Shown here piece after piece: positions 25,459 through 34,245 of a stretch of 64,000 bases of DNA (its first letter is position 1; each line of letters starts with the position of its first letter). Position numbers and translations under genes: made by a program. The stretch is from Symploca sp. SIO3C6 (GTDB taxonomy: Bacteria; Cyanobacteriota; Cyanobacteriia; Cyanobacteriales; Coleofasciculaceae), in assembly GCA_010692425.1 (NCBI GenBank), contig JAAHHJ010000015.1, forward strand, positions 62,001 to 126,000. Reading direction: 5' to 3'. The notes beneath the pieces were generated by a model, which worked only from the letters and a program-made list of their open reading frames with translations, searched no databases and was not told the DNA's origin.

Positions 25459-26496
25459 ATGTCTCAGAAAAACGAAACAACTGTTTTAACTTTAACTATC
25501 CTGATTACACTTGGGTTATTGGGTATCTGTTTTTGGTTGTTTAGCAATAAGTTCAACTTCCAACCAGGCTCTATTAACTTGAATCAACCGGAACTAACCC
25601 AACAATTTAACAAAGTTGATACTTTTAGTAAAGTACAGAATGTGCCATCAGGACTGTTTAATTATGGTGGCAGCACTAGTTGGGCACCAATCCGTAGAGA
25701 TGTAGATCCAATAATACAAGTCAGCTGGCTAAAATTTCGGCTACGCTACACTCAATCAATTAGTAATATACCTGGTTCTGGAACTGCCATCAAGATGTTG
25801 TTAAACAACCAACTAGCTTTTGCTCAATCCTCTCGTCCCCTTAAACAACAAGAATACCAGGAGGCTTTACAAAAAGGTTTTACCCTCAAAGAAATACCGG
25901 TAGCAATCGATGGAATTGCGATCGCCGTCAATCCCAATCTTCCAGTTTCTGGTTTAACCATTGCTCAACTCCAACAGATCTATCTGGGCAAATTAACTAA
26001 CTGGAATCAGGTGGGCGGCCCTAACCTTCCCATAGTTGCCTACTCCCGTCCCCTAGAAGCAGGTGGCACGGTTGAATTTTTTGTAGAAAATGTTTTGAAT
26101 GGTGAGGACTTTGGTAACAAAATTAAGTTGATTGACACCACTACTCAAGCCTTAAGAAAAGTGGCTCAAGAAGCTGGCAGTATCTACTACGCCTCAGCAC
26201 CAGAAGTCGTACCACAATGTAGTGTTAAATCCCTGCCCATTGGTCGCACAGTAGATGAACTTGTACCTCCCTATCAAGAGCCTTTCATTGCTCTTTATCA
26301 ATGTCCAAGTCAGCGCAATCAGCTAAACATTCCAGCTTTTCGCACTGGAGAATATCCCATTACTCGCCGATTATTTGTCATTGTTAAAGAAAATGGACAA
26401 GTTGATCAGCAAGCGGGTCTCGCCTATGCTAATTTGTTGCTGACTACTCAAGGACAGGACTTGCTCACTAAAGCAGGATTTGTCAGTCTTCGTTAA
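25459..26496 (+). CDS. PstS-like substrate-binding protein
   Basis: A periplasmic phosphate-binding-type protein of 345 residues. An N-terminal uncleaved anchor or signal (about 10-28, LTLTILITLGLLGICFWLF) has no lipobox Cys. The binding fold shows NYGGSTSWAPIRR near residue 69, an AFAQSSRPLKQQEY stretch, DGIAIAVNPNLPVSGLTIAQ, YLGKLTNWNQVGGP and a RPLEAGGTVEFF segment, which replaces the usual Ser/Gly phosphate loop. No pstCAB genes are adjacent, so it may be a stand-alone sensor or scavenger. Phosphate specificity is not proven, because the loop residues differ from classical PstS. Confidence 0.8.
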   Translation: MSQKNETTVLTLTILITLGLLGICFWLFSNKFNFQPGSINLNQPELTQQFNKVDTFSKVQNVPSGLFNYGGSTSWAPIRRDVDPIIQVSWLKFRLRYTQSISNIPGSGTAIKMLLNNQLAFAQSSRPLKQQEYQEALQKGFTLKEIPVAIDGIAIAVNPNLPVSGLTIAQLQQIYLGKLTNWNQVGGPNLPIVAYSRPLEAGGTVEFFVENVLNGEDFGNKIKLIDTTTQALRKVAQEAGSIYYASAPEVVPQCSVKSLPIGRTVDELVPPYQEPFIALYQCPSQRNQLNIPAFRTGEYPITRRLFVIVKENGQVDQQAGLAYANLLLTTQGQDLLTKAGFVSLR

Positions 26497-26554
26497 CAAA
26501 GACTGGTTGTGGGGAATTTAACAGACCTTACCCCAAACAAATATTCTTGTTATC

Positions 26555-26607
26555 ACTTATTACTTATTACTTATTACTTATTACTTATTACTTATTACTT
26601 ATTACTT
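26555..26607. repeat. Heptanucleotide tandem repeat (TTATTAC), about 7.5 copies
   Basis: An exact head-to-tail run of ACTTATT. The same heptamer with similar left flank (TTCTT-TT-TCACTTATTAC) recurs at 54797-54843, showing a dispersed family. Confidence 0.95.
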
Positions 26608-26627
26608 AAATTCAGACTATTTCTTGT

Positions 26628-27656
26628 TCATGGAACTGCAATCTCAGTAAAATAGCGGTTGCGCCCTGCTGCTTTTGCCTGATACAAAGCTTTATCAGCT
26701 GCTGAAATCAACATTTGTGGTGTTTTGCTAGGCTTCGGATAAATAGAACCTATGCCCAAACTAAGAGTAACATGCTTGCTCACCTCTGACTGATCATGAA
26801 CAATTTCTAAATTACTAACCACTTCCAGAATTACCTTAGCAACTCGAGATGCACCAGCAGCATTAGTGTTGGGCAAAATAACTGCAAATTCCTCGCCCCC
26901 GTACCTAGCGACTAAATCAACAGAGCGCTTCGCACAAAAGCGTAGGGCATCAGCGACTCGACGCAAGCAATCATCACCAGCCTGATGACCATAGGTATCA
27001 TTATATCTCTTAAAAAAATCAATATCACACAGGATTAGAGACAAAGGCAAACGTTCTCTAACCATACGATTCCACTCATCCTCAAGATATTCATCAAATC
27101 GGCGTCGATTTGCTACCCCTGTCAGCCCATCTAAAAGAGCCAGACGTCGCAACTCCCGATTTGCTTCCTCTAGCTGCTGATACAGCTGAAACTGTTGAAT
27201 CAGACGCCGTACCCTCTGGCGCAACACTGCCAAGTGAATCGGCTTAGTGAGGTAATCGGTGGCTCCAACGGCAAAAGCTCGATCTACGGACTCTTGATCA
27301 TTTAATCCAGTGATCATCAATACTGGGATATGGTCGGCGAAGTATAGGTTTTTGGGATCAAAACTACCATTGCCGTTGACTACCGAGAGATGGTTTCTCA
27401 CTTCTCTACTCTGATCAGAAAGCTTTTGTAGCCTGGTGCAGCAAACAAAGCCATCCATCACAGGCATCATGGCATCTAAGAGTACCAAATGTGGCCTGAT
27501 GCGTTGGTAAGCTTCTAAACCTTGTTCACCGTTTGCTGCCTCGACAACCTGATAGCCCTCTCGTTCCATAACTTTACGTAAAGTTTGCCGCAGCAAGTAG
27601 TCGTCATCTACTACCAAAATGATCGGTTTTTCTTCAGAGAGATAGACTGCATTCAT
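26628..27656 (-). CDS. Response regulator with diguanylate cyclase (GGDEF) output
   Basis: Synthesises cyclic di-GMP under control of a receiver domain. The receiver (about 11-150) has the acidic pocket DDD at 17-19, phospho-acceptor Asp61 (LVLLDAMMP) and Lys138 in YLTKPI. It holds a roughly 27-residue insertion (SDQSREVRNHL...) between strands 3 and 4. A linker helix leads to the GGDEF domain, with active-site GGEEF at 253-257 and the inhibitory I-site RSVD at 244-247 five residues before it, so product inhibition is expected. No histidine kinase is adjacent. Confidence 0.95.
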   Translation of the reverse strand: MNAVYLSEEKPIILVVDDDYLLRQTLRKVMEREGYQVVEAANGEQGLEAYQRIRPHLVLLDAMMPVMDGFVCCTRLQKLSDQSREVRNHLSVVNGNGSFDPKNLYFADHIPVLMITGLNDQESVDRAFAVGATDYLTKPIHLAVLRQRVRRLIQQFQLYQQLEEANRELRRLALLDGLTGVANRRRFDEYLEDEWNRMVRERLPLSLILCDIDFFKRYNDTYGHQAGDDCLRRVADALRFCAKRSVDLVARYGGEEFAVILPNTNAAGASRVAKVILEVVSNLEIVHDQSEVSKHVTLSLGIGSIYPKPSKTPQMLISAADKALYQAKAAGRNRYFTEIAVP

Positions 27657-28232
27657 GTAGATATTGCTGATCTCGCTGTGGTTTAGCCTAAATAGTTGTC
27701 CTGATTTGTCTTAATCTTTCAAATCATCAGCCCTGATGAGGCAAAACTGTAGCACTTCTGGTAGGGAAACAGAGCGAGATAACTCCTTTTATCTGCCTCC
27801 AGACTAAGATTGATACATTCAAGTGGCAATTTTTATAGTGCTATAGTGCCAAATATCGACATTTTTATCTCAACCATGTACCTTAATTGTCCATTGTCAA
27901 CTAATCCGCAAAGTGATAGCCAAGAAGACTACTTCGTGAGCATCGTTAACTTTGAAGCAATTACAGAATTAATTGAGCAAAATTCAGCAGATGCGATACA
28001 CACCCTCTCCATTGTTGCTGCCGCCTGAGGGTGGAACTCTTAAGCCAATCCTAGCTTTTTTTCTCAGACTTGGTGTAACAACAGACCCCTAACTCCCTCG
28101 AAACAGAATACTAGTTTCAAGGGATTATCCCCCAGTTTTTATTGGCTAGAGTTAGTACCCCGGAGGTCGGGGATAGCAATACTCGTTGCCCCAATTGAAG
28201 GTAACTCCCTAATCATCCTAACTCTTAGTAGT
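27657..28232. other. Gene-poor spacer between the GGDEF and RelA/SpoT genes
   Basis: A plus-strand frame (27876-28028, MYLNCPLSTNPQ..., 50 codons) has no recognised family and no clear ribosome site, so I do not call it. The rest shows GC-rich stem-forming segments near 28080-28200 that could end the RelA/SpoT transcript. No firm feature. Confidence 0.4.
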
Positions 28233-30509
28233 TTACTCTTCAACTTTACTGAGGCGGCGTATATTCAGAATATCACTCATTTTTTTGATTTGGCAAAAGC
28301 TGCGCTCCAATTGCTGAAGATCACTGACATCAATGCAGAGATTGATTAAAGCAGGTTTACCCACCTTAGTTTTTACCTGGGCGTTACGGACATTAATGTT
28401 CTGATCACTCAAGCGCAATAAAATATCCTTAAACACCCCTACGCGGTCAAGAACTTCAATTTGAATGTTGACAGGATAAGTTTGGGGACGTCGGCTATCA
28501 GTGTCTTTCCGGTTCCAGTTGACCGGTACTAGTCGCTCTCCTGCTACATTATTGACATTGGGGCAACCTTGTTGGTGAATGGAAATACCGTGTCGTTGTG
28601 TGACAACACCAATAATTGGTTCACCGGGTACCGGATTGCAACAGCCGGCAAGATGGTGCATTAGCCCCTCAACTCCGGCAATCGGGTAATCCTTGCCAGC
28701 AGGGAGCATTTTTGTTGGAGCTGCTGGTGGTAAAAGTTTTTCCTGTATTTGTAAAGACTCAGTTTGAATTTTCTGTGCAATTGGTTGCTGAGTTTTGACG
28801 GCTTCTCGCAGTCGGTTAACCACCAAATTAAGGGTAATCTCGCCGTAACCCAGAGCAGCCAAGACATCATCAACGTTGTGGTAATTACATCGTTCTGCTA
28901 CTTTTTGCATTGGCTCCGACTTGAGCAAAGCTTCAAAGCCTTTTTTCCCCACCTCCTTTTCTAAAAGTTCCCTACCACGAGTGATATTTTCTTCCCGATG
29001 AGAGCGCTTGTACCATTGCTTAATCCGATTCCGGGCGCTAGGAGTAACCACAAAGTTGAGCCAATCTAAACTTGGGTGACTATTTTTGTTGGTGATAATT
29101 TCGACAATGTCCCCATTCTGTAAGGGAGTATCAAGTACGCGCCACTGCTCATTAACTCTTACCCCTGCACAGTGATTCCCCACCTCTGTGTGAATTCGAT
29201 AAGCAAAATCTACAGGTGTTGCCCCCCGATTTAGGGGTACAACATCCCCATCTGGTGTAAACACATAAACATCATCATCAAACAAATTATCCTTGATGCT
29301 ATCCATGTATTCCTGAGCATCCTTGAGGTCATTTTGCCATTCCAGTAGCTGCCGCAGCCAGGTAAACTTCTCATCTTCAGCTGTAATCCGGGTAGGATTG
29401 GAGGCACCAGTTTCCTTGTACTTCCAGTGCGCTGCAATCCCGTATTCAGCAACATGATGCATTTCCATGGTGCGAATTTGAACTTCAATGGGGCGGCCTG
29501 TCAAACCGATAACTGCTGTATGCAAAGACTGATAGCGATTTGGTTTCGGTAAACCGATGTAGTCTTTGAACCGCCCTGGAATTGGTCGAAAGGCATCATG
29601 AACTACAGCCAAAGTTCGGTAGCATTCCTCCTTAGTTTGCACAATTAGTCGCACTGCGGCAATATCGTATATTTCATCAAATCCCTTCTGCTTTCGTTGC
29701 ATCTTGCGATAGATGCCGTACAGATGCTTAGGACGACCGCTGATTTCAAGACAATTAATGCCAGCAGCATCCATACGCTCCTGTAAAATATTTACTACCT
29801 TTGTCAGCCGATTTTCCCGGTCTGATCGCCTTTCTACCACTAATGCCTGCATCTGACGGTAGGCAAGGGGTTCAAGATACTTAAAAGCCAAATCTTCCAA
29901 TTCCCACTTCAAGCGCCCAATTCCTAGTCGATTGGCTAGCGGGGCAAAAATTTCCCTAGTTTCGAGACTGATACGGCGCTGTTTTTCTGGCTTCAGATGT
30001 TCTAGCGTCCGCATATTGTGTAGCCTGTCTGCTAGCTTAACTACAATCACCCGGATATCTGCTGCCATTGCCAGGAACATGCGACGGAAGTTCTCAGCTT
30101 GGCGTTCAGTTGAACTGGAAAAGTTGAATTTAGAAAGTTTGGTTACGCCTTCAACCAGTTGCCGTACCTCGACTCCAAAGTTAGATTCTATTTCTTCTGG
30201 GGTGACGTTTGTATCTTCAACAACATCATGCAAAAAACCAGCAGCAATCATCGTGCTGCTGCCGCCTAAATCTCTTAATAAACCAGCAACGGCGATGGGA
30301 TGAGCAATGTATGGTTCCCCTGATGCCCGATATTGACCTTGATGTAGTTGGTAGGCAAACTCAAAAGCCCTAGGGATCAAAGTGCTTTCCTCAGATACTG
30401 AAGATACTGAGTTCTCGTCTACTTGAGAACTAACACTGAGATATTCTTGCAGCCATTTAGGTAGCTCAAGCTCAAGGTCAAGATTACAGGTTGTAGCTAT
30501 GGCGTTCAT
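28233..30509 (-). CDS. spoT: RelA/SpoT bifunctional (p)ppGpp synthetase/hydrolase
   Basis: Makes and degrades the alarmone (p)ppGpp. I start at ATG 30509 because AAGGAAAG lies just before it; the frame also opens at a GTG 12 codons earlier. The length is 758 residues. The hydrolase HD domain is intact (His70 in YIAHP, His94-Asp95 in HDVVEDT). The synthetase domain is intact (GLPKPNRYQSLHTAVIG, EVQIRTMEMHHVAEYGIAAHW). Then come a TGS domain (VYVFTPDGDVVPLNRGATPVDFAY), a helical/CC region with GCCNPVPGEPIIG, and a C-terminal ACT domain. Both activities appear preserved, as in most cyanobacterial Rel enzymes. Confidence 0.96.
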   Translation of the reverse strand: MNAIATTCNLDLELELPKWLQEYLSVSSQVDENSVSSVSEESTLIPRAFEFAYQLHQGQYRASGEPYIAHPIAVAGLLRDLGGSSTMIAAGFLHDVVEDTNVTPEEIESNFGVEVRQLVEGVTKLSKFNFSSSTERQAENFRRMFLAMAADIRVIVVKLADRLHNMRTLEHLKPEKQRRISLETREIFAPLANRLGIGRLKWELEDLAFKYLEPLAYRQMQALVVERRSDRENRLTKVVNILQERMDAAGINCLEISGRPKHLYGIYRKMQRKQKGFDEIYDIAAVRLIVQTKEECYRTLAVVHDAFRPIPGRFKDYIGLPKPNRYQSLHTAVIGLTGRPIEVQIRTMEMHHVAEYGIAAHWKYKETGASNPTRITAEDEKFTWLRQLLEWQNDLKDAQEYMDSIKDNLFDDDVYVFTPDGDVVPLNRGATPVDFAYRIHTEVGNHCAGVRVNEQWRVLDTPLQNGDIVEIITNKNSHPSLDWLNFVVTPSARNRIKQWYKRSHREENITRGRELLEKEVGKKGFEALLKSEPMQKVAERCNYHNVDDVLAALGYGEITLNLVVNRLREAVKTQQPIAQKIQTESLQIQEKLLPPAAPTKMLPAGKDYPIAGVEGLMHHLAGCCNPVPGEPIIGVVTQRHGISIHQQGCPNVNNVAGERLVPVNWNRKDTDSRRPQTYPVNIQIEVLDRVGVFKDILLRLSDQNINVRNAQVKTKVGKPALINLCIDVSDLQQLERSFCQIKKMSDILNIRRLSKVEE

Positions 30510-30843
30510 ATTTCTTTCCTTAACGATAAAAAAAGATATGAGCACTGGCCTTCAACTTTAGGTTAGGAGTATTGCTAAAAGTTGACTGCTCCTGACCTCT
30601 CCTAGACCTCCAAAACCTTTTAGAGCTGGTGTTTTGGAAGTGTTAAGGTCTGCGGTGAGCGCTCAAGGGTCAAATGCAGTGTTGAGTGCTAAAGTAACAG
30701 AGCTAGAATTACTTGAGACTCATTACTCCTCAGGTGTTGCAGTTTGCTTTTAGGTATCAACCTTAGCGCCAGCGTGTTGGTGATAATCGGCTTTGACAAA
30801 AGACAAATTTCTTTACACTGATTCTAGAACAGCAAGAACCAGA

Positions 30844-31203
30844 ATGTTACCACAGTTACATTCCCAACGCTATCAGGAATTTCAACAAGTCCTTAAACAG
30901 ATGCACGAAACAGCTGCCGCCCAGGATTTGCAGTTTCCAAGACTCCGAGAGCAACTCCAGGAGCTACAGCAGCTGTTTAACAGCCAAATTGTTATTCTAA
31001 GTTCAGATAACCTGACACCAGAGTATGCATCTCGATGGCAGTCTTTGCAGACAGAAATCTACAAACAGATGCGACTTTTAGATATCGATGTGATGCTGTT
31101 GCAGGCTTCTCGGAGTTCTGCAACATCACTTTCTAGAGCTGCAAACCTCAGAGAACGAATCAATACCCTGATGGTATACTGCCAGACTCTACTTCAACTT
31201 TAG
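30844..31203 (+). CDS. patD: PatD-like protein (heterocyst frequency control family)
   Basis: A 119-residue helical protein starting at ATG 30844; the frame also opens at a TTG 17 codons earlier. It contains QIVILSSDNLTPEYASRW, QTEIYKQMRLLDIDVMLLQ and AANLRERINTLMVYCQTLL. I recall this pattern in cyanobacterial proteins annotated PatD, which influences heterocyst frequency in Anabaena. Homologues are also found in strains without heterocysts, so it does not prove that this organism forms them. No membrane segment. The assignment is from memory and moderately sure. Confidence 0.6.
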   Translation: MLPQLHSQRYQEFQQVLKQMHETAAAQDLQFPRLREQLQELQQLFNSQIVILSSDNLTPEYASRWQSLQTEIYKQMRLLDIDVMLLQASRSSATSLSRAANLRERINTLMVYCQTLLQL

Positions 31204-31410
31204 CCGAAAAAAACTGAGAAAATAAAGCCAAATTGCCAGTGAAATTAAGAAAGATTCAGGAATTTAGGAATCAGAAGAAATAGGGAGGGGGGAGTGTGGG
31301 CAATTTAGGAAGGGTGGGGAGATTCTTATGTACACTATTTCCTCCCTATCCCTCCACACTCTCCTATTTCCTCTATACTCAAACAAACCTCAGCATCGGA
31401 TCCCCATAAA

Positions 31411-33102
31411 ATGTCACTGTTGTGCGTTCAAAATTTGCGCATTGCCTATCCCCACAGCCCATCAGCAGCCAAGTTAAATTGGGCTGTCGATAATGTCTGT
31501 TTATCCCTAGATGCTGGGGAAAGGTTGGGATTAGTGGGTGAGTCAGGCTGTGGGAAATCAACCTTAGGAAGAGCAGTAATGCGCTTGCTGCCAGCATCAA
31601 CGCACATTGAGGGCAGGATAGACTTTAGTGAAAAATCAGTATTTGATTTAACCCCTGCCCAGTTGCGCCATTTTCGAGGAGAAGCAGTGGCGCTAGTATT
31701 TCAAGACCCTATGACTCGTCTTGACCCGCTCATGACGATTGGTCAACATTGTCTTGAGACTTTAAAGGCACATCAACCCCTGTTGTCACAACAACAGAGC
31801 AAGGAAAAAGTAATTGAGACCCTAGAAGCGGTTGAGATTCCAGCGTCACGATGGTTTCAGTATCCCCATGAGTTTAGTGGTGGTATGCGGCAGCGGGTGG
31901 CGATTGCTTTGGCACTATTGTTAGAACCAAAACTTATTGTGGCAGATGAGCCAACTACTAGCCTGGATGTCACTGTAGCTGCACAGATTTTACGAGAACT
32001 AACTAGACTCTGCCGGGAAAGGGATATGGCTTTATTGCTGATTTCTCACGACTTGGCAATGGTGGGAGAATATTGCGATCGCTTAGCAGTAATGTATGGT
32101 GGGCAAATTGTGGAAATGGGGGCAACTTCAGCTATTTTACAGCAGCCCCAGCACGAATATACCCGCTCTCTTTTGGAAGCTGCTTTGCATATTCAGGCAG
32201 TTAGTAGTCGGGATCAAAAAAATCCTCGGAGATGGGGAGATGGGGAAATGGGGAGACGGGGAGATGGGGAGAATTTTCAAGCCCCGATTGATCGTCCTTT
32301 GCTGAGGGTAAGGAATTTAAGGAAATATTACAGTTTGGAAAGTAATTTTTTGCAACAACTGCTGACTAAGGAAAATAAGCTGATTAAAGCTGTAGATGAT
32401 GTCAGTTTTGAACTATATCCAGGCGAGGTTTTGGGATTGGTAGGGGAATCTGGCTGTGGTAAGAGTACTCTGTCTCGCACAATTTTGCAGCTAGTTCGCC
32501 CTACTTCTGGCAATGTTGAGTTTCTAGGACAGAATTTAACTAAAATCGAGAATTATTACCTGCGCTTGGTTCGCCGCCAAATGCAAATGGTGTTTCAAGA
32601 TCCCCATGCTTGCCTCAATCCCTTAATGACGGTGGGAGAAAGTATTGCTGATCCTTTATTTATTCACAAGTTGGCTAATGCCAAGGAAGCAAGAGTACAG
32701 GTAATACAAATGCTGGAACGGGTGGGATTAACGCCAGCTATCGATTACTATAGTCGTTATCCGTCTGACTTATCAGGAGGACAACAACAAAGAGTAGCGA
32801 TCGCTCGCGCTTTGATTACTTGCCCCAGTTTGCTAATCTGTGATGAGCCTGTAAGTATGCTTGATGCTAGTGTGCAGACGCAGGTGCTGGAGTTGATGCG
32901 AGAACTTAAGGACGAATTGAATCTTACCTATTTGTTTATTACTCATGACCTCTCTGTAGCACGCTTCTTTTGCGATCGCATTGCGGTGATGAACAGTGGT
33001 AAGATTGTCGAGATTGGGATAACTGAGGCAATTTTTACTAATCCTCAGCATCCTTATACACAAACACTGCTCAAAGCCGCTCCTCTATTGATCACCAACT
33101 AA
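31411..33102 (+). CDS. Fused two-domain ABC transporter ATPase (dipeptide/oligopeptide type)
   Basis: One 563-residue polypeptide carrying both ATPases of an Opp/Dpp-type importer. Domain 1 (about 4-265) has Walker A GESGCGKST, signature FSGGMRQR and Walker B LIVADEP. Domain 2 (about 295-560) has GESGCGKST, LSGGQQQR and LLICDEP. Both carry the family's C-terminal PQHEYT / PQHPYT motifs. The linker (about 272-288) includes RWGDGEMGRRGDGE, coded by purine-rich tandem repeats (32228-32274) of the kind usually seen between genes here. Permease and binding-protein genes are not adjacent. The substrate is unknown; peptides or nickel are typical. Confidence 0.93.
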   Translation: MSLLCVQNLRIAYPHSPSAAKLNWAVDNVCLSLDAGERLGLVGESGCGKSTLGRAVMRLLPASTHIEGRIDFSEKSVFDLTPAQLRHFRGEAVALVFQDPMTRLDPLMTIGQHCLETLKAHQPLLSQQQSKEKVIETLEAVEIPASRWFQYPHEFSGGMRQRVAIALALLLEPKLIVADEPTTSLDVTVAAQILRELTRLCRERDMALLLISHDLAMVGEYCDRLAVMYGGQIVEMGATSAILQQPQHEYTRSLLEAALHIQAVSSRDQKNPRRWGDGEMGRRGDGENFQAPIDRPLLRVRNLRKYYSLESNFLQQLLTKENKLIKAVDDVSFELYPGEVLGLVGESGCGKSTLSRTILQLVRPTSGNVEFLGQNLTKIENYYLRLVRRQMQMVFQDPHACLNPLMTVGESIADPLFIHKLANAKEARVQVIQMLERVGLTPAIDYYSRYPSDLSGGQQQRVAIARALITCPSLLICDEPVSMLDASVQTQVLELMRELKDELNLTYLFITHDLSVARFFCDRIAVMNSGKIVEIGITEAIFTNPQHPYTQTLLKAAPLLITN

Positions 33103-33464
33103 TTGGTATCCACAAGGACAGTAACAGAAGCAACAGCTACCAGCATTTCATCATTTTTATCATTAAGCGAAGCGATCGCTCGACCTTGAACTACCATACC
33201 ACCGGACTCAACAGTGATAGTTTTGTTACCAAAGGGCAGCACCGCCAGCACCTCCTCTACTTGCACCTGCTCTGGGTAAGGTACTGCTACTTGCACTTCG
33301 ACGATCATCTCATCGGGTTCACTTAAACCAGCTACTTCCCAAACACCGGGCAAAGCATTGTGAGCAATGGCATTGCGTACAGCTCTAGCGGCAGCAACAG
33401 TAGGTTCCTGCCCATGCTGATCAATTCCCATGCCCATCTCAATAATTAAGCGTTTACGAACCAC
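33099..33464 (-). CDS. Lin0512 family protein
   Basis: A 121-residue protein starting at GTG 33464, preceded by AGGAGAACTTC. VVRKRLIIEMGMGIDQHGQ, PTVAAARAVRNAIAHNALPG and the C-terminal VAVASVTVLVD pattern match the small Lin0512 family (ring-forming, function unknown). The frame opens 28 codons further upstream, but that part overlaps a stem-loop and lacks the family's start. It lies just downstream of the petN pair on the same strand, 46 bp after the second small gene. Any link to the electron transport chain is only positional. Its 3' end overlaps the end of the convergent ABC gene by 4 bp. Confidence 0.8.
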   Translation of the reverse strand: MVRKRLIIEMGMGIDQHGQEPTVAAARAVRNAIAHNALPGVWEVAGLSEPDEMIVEVQVAVPYPEQVQVEEVLAVLPFGNKTITVESGGMVVQGRAIASLNDKNDEMLVAVASVTVLVDTN

Positions 33465-33510
33465 GAAGTTCTCCTGAAGTATTGGGAGCCTAAGCAGCTC
33501 CCAATGGATT

Positions 33511-33645
33511 TTACATTTTTTTATCCCGCTGTTGGCGGCGGCGATCACGCCACTCTACCGCAGTCAAATAAATGATGCCGCCAGTCACCAAAACTAATAA
33601 ACTAGCAGCAGAGAAAAACAGAACAGTTACCAAAGGACTTTCCAC
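33511..33645 (-). CDS. Small single-pass membrane protein, possibly NdhP
   Basis: A 44-residue protein beginning at GTG 33645, 7 bases after the petN stop. One membrane helix (about 4-27: PLVTVLFFSAASLLVLVTGG) is followed by IIYLTAVEWRDRRR and a basic tail. Small size, helix position and basic C-terminus resemble the NDH-1 small subunit NdhP of cyanobacteria, but I compare from memory only. Close linkage to petN suggests a thylakoid electron-transport role. An inverted repeat TTGGGAGC/GCTCCCAA (about 33482-33504) lies after the stop and may end or attenuate the transcript before the Lin0512 gene. Confidence 0.55.
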   Translation of the reverse strand: MESPLVTVLFFSAASLLVLVTGGIIYLTAVEWRDRRRQQRDKKM

Positions 33646-33652
33646 AATACTT

Positions 33653-33742
33653 CTAGAAACCGTTGCGACCCCAGACAACCATAGCAATTGACCATGTAAA
33701 CAAAACTAGCACCGAAACCCAACCCAGCATCAGAATATCCAT
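33653..33742 (-). CDS. petN: Cytochrome b6f complex subunit 8 (PetN)
   Basis: A 29-residue single-helix subunit needed for assembly of the cytochrome b6f complex in thylakoids. The whole sequence is diagnostic: it begins [15 protein letters not shown] and ends [14 protein letters not shown], matching cyanobacterial and plastid PetN along its length. ATG at 33742, TAG at 33653. Too short for ordinary ORF thresholds. The upstream spacer (33743-33887) should hold its promoter, and the second small membrane gene follows immediately. Confidence 0.93.
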   Translation of the reverse strand: MDILMLGWVSVLVLFTWSIAMVVWGRNGF

Positions 33743-33887
33743 AGCGGTCTATATAAACTGCAAAATGACTCCAGCAATTATCATAAGTGAAGTCTCAGCC
33801 CTAATCCAAATAATGATTTTGGTCTATCAGTGGAGGCTTTAGCTCAGAGGTGGGCAAATCAACTCCATCAGGCTATCGATAAACCAC

Positions 33888-34245
33888 CATTGGCAATCTA
33901 GTCATTGGACAGAATGAGGGGATGAAAAACGGCTCTTCCATGAGCAAGAGAAATAATCAGAACTTCACGCCCATCCCCACTGGCAGCTTGATATATAACC
34001 CGACTCAAACAATTATGTACTGAGTATGGAATAGTTTTAACCGTAACCGAAGAAGCTAACACTTCAGCAGCTTCATTCTTTAGATAGCGACTCTTTAGCA
34101 AAGCACGGCGAAAAATCCGTAAGGAGTCGAGCATCAGGAAAAAGATTGCAGCGCAGTCTTTACCGTAGTGCTAAAGGCTTCCTAATTAATGCTGATTGCA
34201 ATGGTGCAGCTAATATCATTATTGTGAATCCAAGGTTTGGCTAAG
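33888..34245 (+). pseudogene. tnpB: Degenerate tnpB (IS200/IS605 superfamily) C-terminal remnant
   Basis: RNA-guided nuclease/transposon accessory gene, decayed. The first frame reads IGNLVIGQNEGMKNGSSM then KRNNQNFTPIPTGSLI, the RuvC-II region of TnpB (GKNxGWK...NNQNF). It reaches a stop at about 34021. Another frame then gives EYGIVLTVTEEANTSAASFF. The last frame gives DSDSLAKHGEKSVRSR, RLQRSLYRSAKGFLINADC and NGAANIIIVNPRFG with a stop at 34243-34245. NADxNGAANI is the RuvC-III motif. At least two frameshifts and the missing N-terminal half make it nonfunctional. Its end overlaps the 3' end of the mscS gene on the other strand. Confidence 0.85.

Noticed and set aside
27810-28028. Small plus-strand ORF in the spacer before the RelA/SpoT gene
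   Set aside because: No family resemblance and no clear ribosome site; could be real but not supportable.
31411-33102. Possible frameshift fusion of two ABC ATPase genes
   Set aside because: The frame is open throughout and both domains are complete, so I keep it as one gene.
33898-34134. 78-codon minus-strand frame
   Set aside because: It is the antisense shadow of the decayed tnpB, whose motifs are on the plus strand.
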